From contig OZ244854.1 of assembly GCA_965220985.1 (NCBI GenBank), positions 496,001 through 560,000 on the forward strand: a stretch of 64,000 bases of DNA, in the 5' to 3' direction. The translations under genes and the position numbers were made by a program. The DNA comes from JAPPHA01 sp965220985. Lineage in GTDB: Bacteria > Pseudomonadota > Alphaproteobacteria > Rhodobacterales > Rhodobacteraceae. Positions within the stretch are counted from its first letter, which is position 1, and the number at the start of each line of letters is the position of its first letter. Of this stretch, positions 62,857 through 64,000 are shown piece after piece. The notes below the pieces were generated by a model. It was not told where the DNA came from. It did no database searches and worked only from the letters and a program-made list of their open reading frames with translations.

Positions 62857-63453
62857 TCATTGCGTACCGACGAGATCACTAAGTTTCTTCGCCATCCAAG
62901 TTGGTGCATTGGCACGCAAAGAAAGGAGCTCAAGCCGTTCATCCTCGTTGAGTTGCGGTTTGATCCGCCTCAATGCTCGACCCGCTTTTGCCTTCCCAAG
63001 GTAAGCGAGTGCTCGAAAGGCGTGCCCTGCCTTGCTATCAGGTGCACGAAGTTGCCAACTCGGAACATGCCTCAGTTCCACGATTTGTGCGCCCAGTTTC
63101 AATCGGCGGTTTGGACCAGACGTCCAATAGATCTTTCGCGTTGGGTTCTGTGTCGAAAGACCAAGCATGTTGGCTGCAGATGCTCCACTCACCGAGACGC
63201 TTTCACCCGTTGATCTTGCAAGGTTTTCCACGATCACCTCGACGGAAGGAGCACGTTTGCCAAAGCGGGTTTCCACGGGCAAAGCAAAGACACCGCGCTT
63301 CACACGCATCAACTCTCCACGCTTCACTAATCGCGACAATGCCTGGTCGATCGCGGCTCGCTCTCCAAGATGCAAAAGTTTCTTTGCAGAAAGGGTTGTA
63401 CCTTCGGGCAGCGACTCTGCGTAGGCCTTGATGGCTTCGGATGTGGTTCTCAT
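62857..63453 (-). CDS. DUF6088 / AbiEi-like antitoxin
   Basis: This 198-residue protein has a winged-helix N-terminus (LSAKKLLHLGERAAIDQAL then SRLVKRGELMRVKRGVFALP) and the DUF6088/AbiEi C-terminal domain with SGASAANMLGLSTQNP and LGAQIVELRHVP. AbiEi proteins are the antitoxins of type IV systems whose toxin is an AbiEii nucleotidyltransferase encoded directly downstream. Here no such gene follows. The ATG at 63453 has GAGGAGC upstream, and a palindromic site lies beyond it. The gene is probably horizontally acquired. Confidence 0.85.
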   Translation of the reverse strand: MRTTSEAIKAYAESLPEGTTLSAKKLLHLGERAAIDQALSRLVKRGELMRVKRGVFALPVETRFGKRAPSVEVIVENLARSTGESVSVSGASAANMLGLSTQNPTRKIYWTSGPNRRLKLGAQIVELRHVPSWQLRAPDSKAGHAFRALAYLGKAKAGRALRRIKPQLNEDERLELLSLRANAPTWMAKKLSDLVGTQ

Positions 63454-63465
63454 GTCAAGCTCCTC

Positions 63466-63495
63466 GTGTCAGATATATAGCTGGTTTTCTGACAC
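63466..63495. promoter_or_regulatory. palindromic operator upstream of the DUF6088 gene
   Basis: Perfect arms GTGTCAGA (63466-63473) and TCTGACAC (63488-63495) flank a 14-base AT-rich spacer. The site begins 13 bases before the start codon. AbiEi antitoxins bind inverted repeats in their own promoter, so self-repression is expected. Confidence 0.65.
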
Positions 63496-63663
63496 CTTCA
63501 AGGCAAAAAAACAACCGGCGCGAGAGCTGATCCGAGTCGTTCATCTGGAAACAACAAATTTGAGCGGCAATTCATTGACCGATGCACATAGCGCCCCTCA
63601 AAAAAACGCAAGAGCAGCCGAGAACCGTACACCAGGCGCACTCCGATCAATGAGGCCATCGAA

Positions 63664-63795
63664 ATGAGTTTCGGGTGGTCTCTTGAAGAGCTGATACACC
63701 GCGCAAACGCAAGGGAACGCAGGCACAGTCACTACGTCCCCTCCGAGGTGCTGGTCTACAAATTGCGTCGGACAAAACCTGGCAACTCAGATTAA
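63664..63795 (+). CDS. possible 43-residue protein, unknown
   Basis: An ATG frame encodes MSFGWSLEELIHRANARERR and then SHYVPSEVLVYKLRRTKPGNSD. The composition is protein-like, with charged helix and strand, but no strong ribosome-binding site precedes it and I recognise no family. It may be a remnant of a longer gene. Confidence 0.25.
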   Translation: MSFGWSLEELIHRANARERRHSHYVPSEVLVYKLRRTKPGNSD

Positions 63796-63917
63796 GGGTT
63801 CCCGGCAACCTCGCGATCGAACATGGTCGAATTGTAGCCCTTTGCACACCTAACAAAGAAAGGGCTCGGGAACTTTGAGAGAAATTCCCGCATTTGCAAG
63901 CCCCAGTCTTTTTCCCG

Positions 63918-64000
63918 TCAGTGCAAGGTGGCGTCCGCCGGTTTCTCACTCACCTTGTGCCTGCCGTTGACGACAAGTCCGAAACCGTCGGTCGAGACAG
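63918..64000 (-). CDS. C-terminal end of a gene entering from the right
   Basis: A minus-strand frame open at the window edge encodes 26 residues, containing STDGFGLVVNGRHKVSEK, and stops with TGA at 63920-63918. The Gly-rich DGFGLVVNG strand looks like real protein, but the family cannot be told from so little. Confidence 0.35.
   Translation of the reverse strand, partial: VSTDGFGLVVNGRHKVSEKPADATLH

Larger units (their letters stand above)
63454..63917. other. sparse region with palindromic operator and a possible small gene
   Basis: This stretch contains the promoter region of the DUF6088 gene and a doubtful 43-codon frame at 63664-63795. No tRNA, repeat or insertion sequence is evident. 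It is more AT-rich than the housekeeping block. Confidence 0.4.

Noticed and set aside
1..64000. tRNA, rRNA, CRISPR arrays, insertion sequences
   Set aside because: I scanned the intergenic stretches for tRNA-like arms, tandem repeats with spacers and transposase-like frames with terminal inverted repeats. None was found. Short RNAs without strong features could be missed by eye.

Overview
The window looks like a chromosomal segment of a high-GC alphaproteobacterium, most likely Rhodobacterales (Roseobacter-like) or a close relative. The evidence is a COQ9-family gene divergent from rpsU, a 46-residue aa3-type cytochrome oxidase subunit IV, a plant-type glutamate-cysteine ligase beside rsmE and ubiA, and the run ubiA / OmpA / small membrane protein / moaE / moaD / pgsA / uvrC / short-chain dehydrogenase. 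No rRNA, tRNA, CRISPR array, insertion sequence or prophage was recognised.

Layout. 1-2402: a COQ9-like gene cut by the window edge, rpsU, and an unrecognised exported protein with internal repeats. 2870-18079: carbohydrate catabolism. A tight minus-strand operon encodes a CUT2 (ribose-type) ABC importer, a zinc alcohol dehydrogenase, a cupin and a GMC flavoenzyme. Divergent from it, a plus-strand CUT1 (maltose-type) ABC operon ends in a Dabb-fold and a VOC-fold protein. 18364-20044: a solitary cox subunit IV and a DUF6236-like gene. 20255-27248: MBL hydrolase, acyl-CoA dehydrogenase, Sua5/TsaC, an AAA_14/DUF4143 ATPase, a YqgE/AlgH protein and a DsbD-N-like periplasmic protein. 27272-33930: an RND efflux pump with its adaptor, moaB and a family-4-like uracil-DNA glycosylase. 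34214-37401: pyrB, a dihydroorotase homologue that lacks catalytic residues, plsY and a small membrane protein. 37659-48389: an amino-sugar regulon with a CUT1 importer, a Gfo/Idh/MocA dehydrogenase, MurQ, a BadF-type kinase, a GntR regulator, a sugar isomerase (SIS) deaminase, NagA and CutC. 48571-51540: an accessory pocket with a tandem NTF2-like protein, a RES/Xre toxin-antitoxin pair and a divergent HTH gene. 51616-62699: housekeeping genes from gshA to the short-chain dehydrogenase. 62857-64000: a DUF6088/AbiEi-like antitoxin with no recognisable toxin, then sparse sequence.

How the genes work together. The amino-sugar block forms a complete inferred route: ABC import, cytoplasmic phosphorylation, lactyl-ether removal from MurNAc-6-P (MurQ), deacetylation (NagA) and deamination (SIS protein) to fructose-6-P, under a GntR/UTRA regulator. 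The first two ABC operons probably import related sugars, polyols or glycosides that are then oxidised by the GMC enzyme and the alcohol dehydrogenase. All three importers carry a GC-rich hairpin between the binding-protein gene and the next permease gene, the usual device for making binding protein in excess.

The most unusual items are the permease with no ATG/GTG/TTG start, the degenerate dihydroorotase, the duplicated C-terminal module on the RND adaptor, palindromic operators at three accessory loci, DnaA-box-like 12-bp repeats upstream of uvrC, the orphan AbiEi-like antitoxin and the exported repeat protein.
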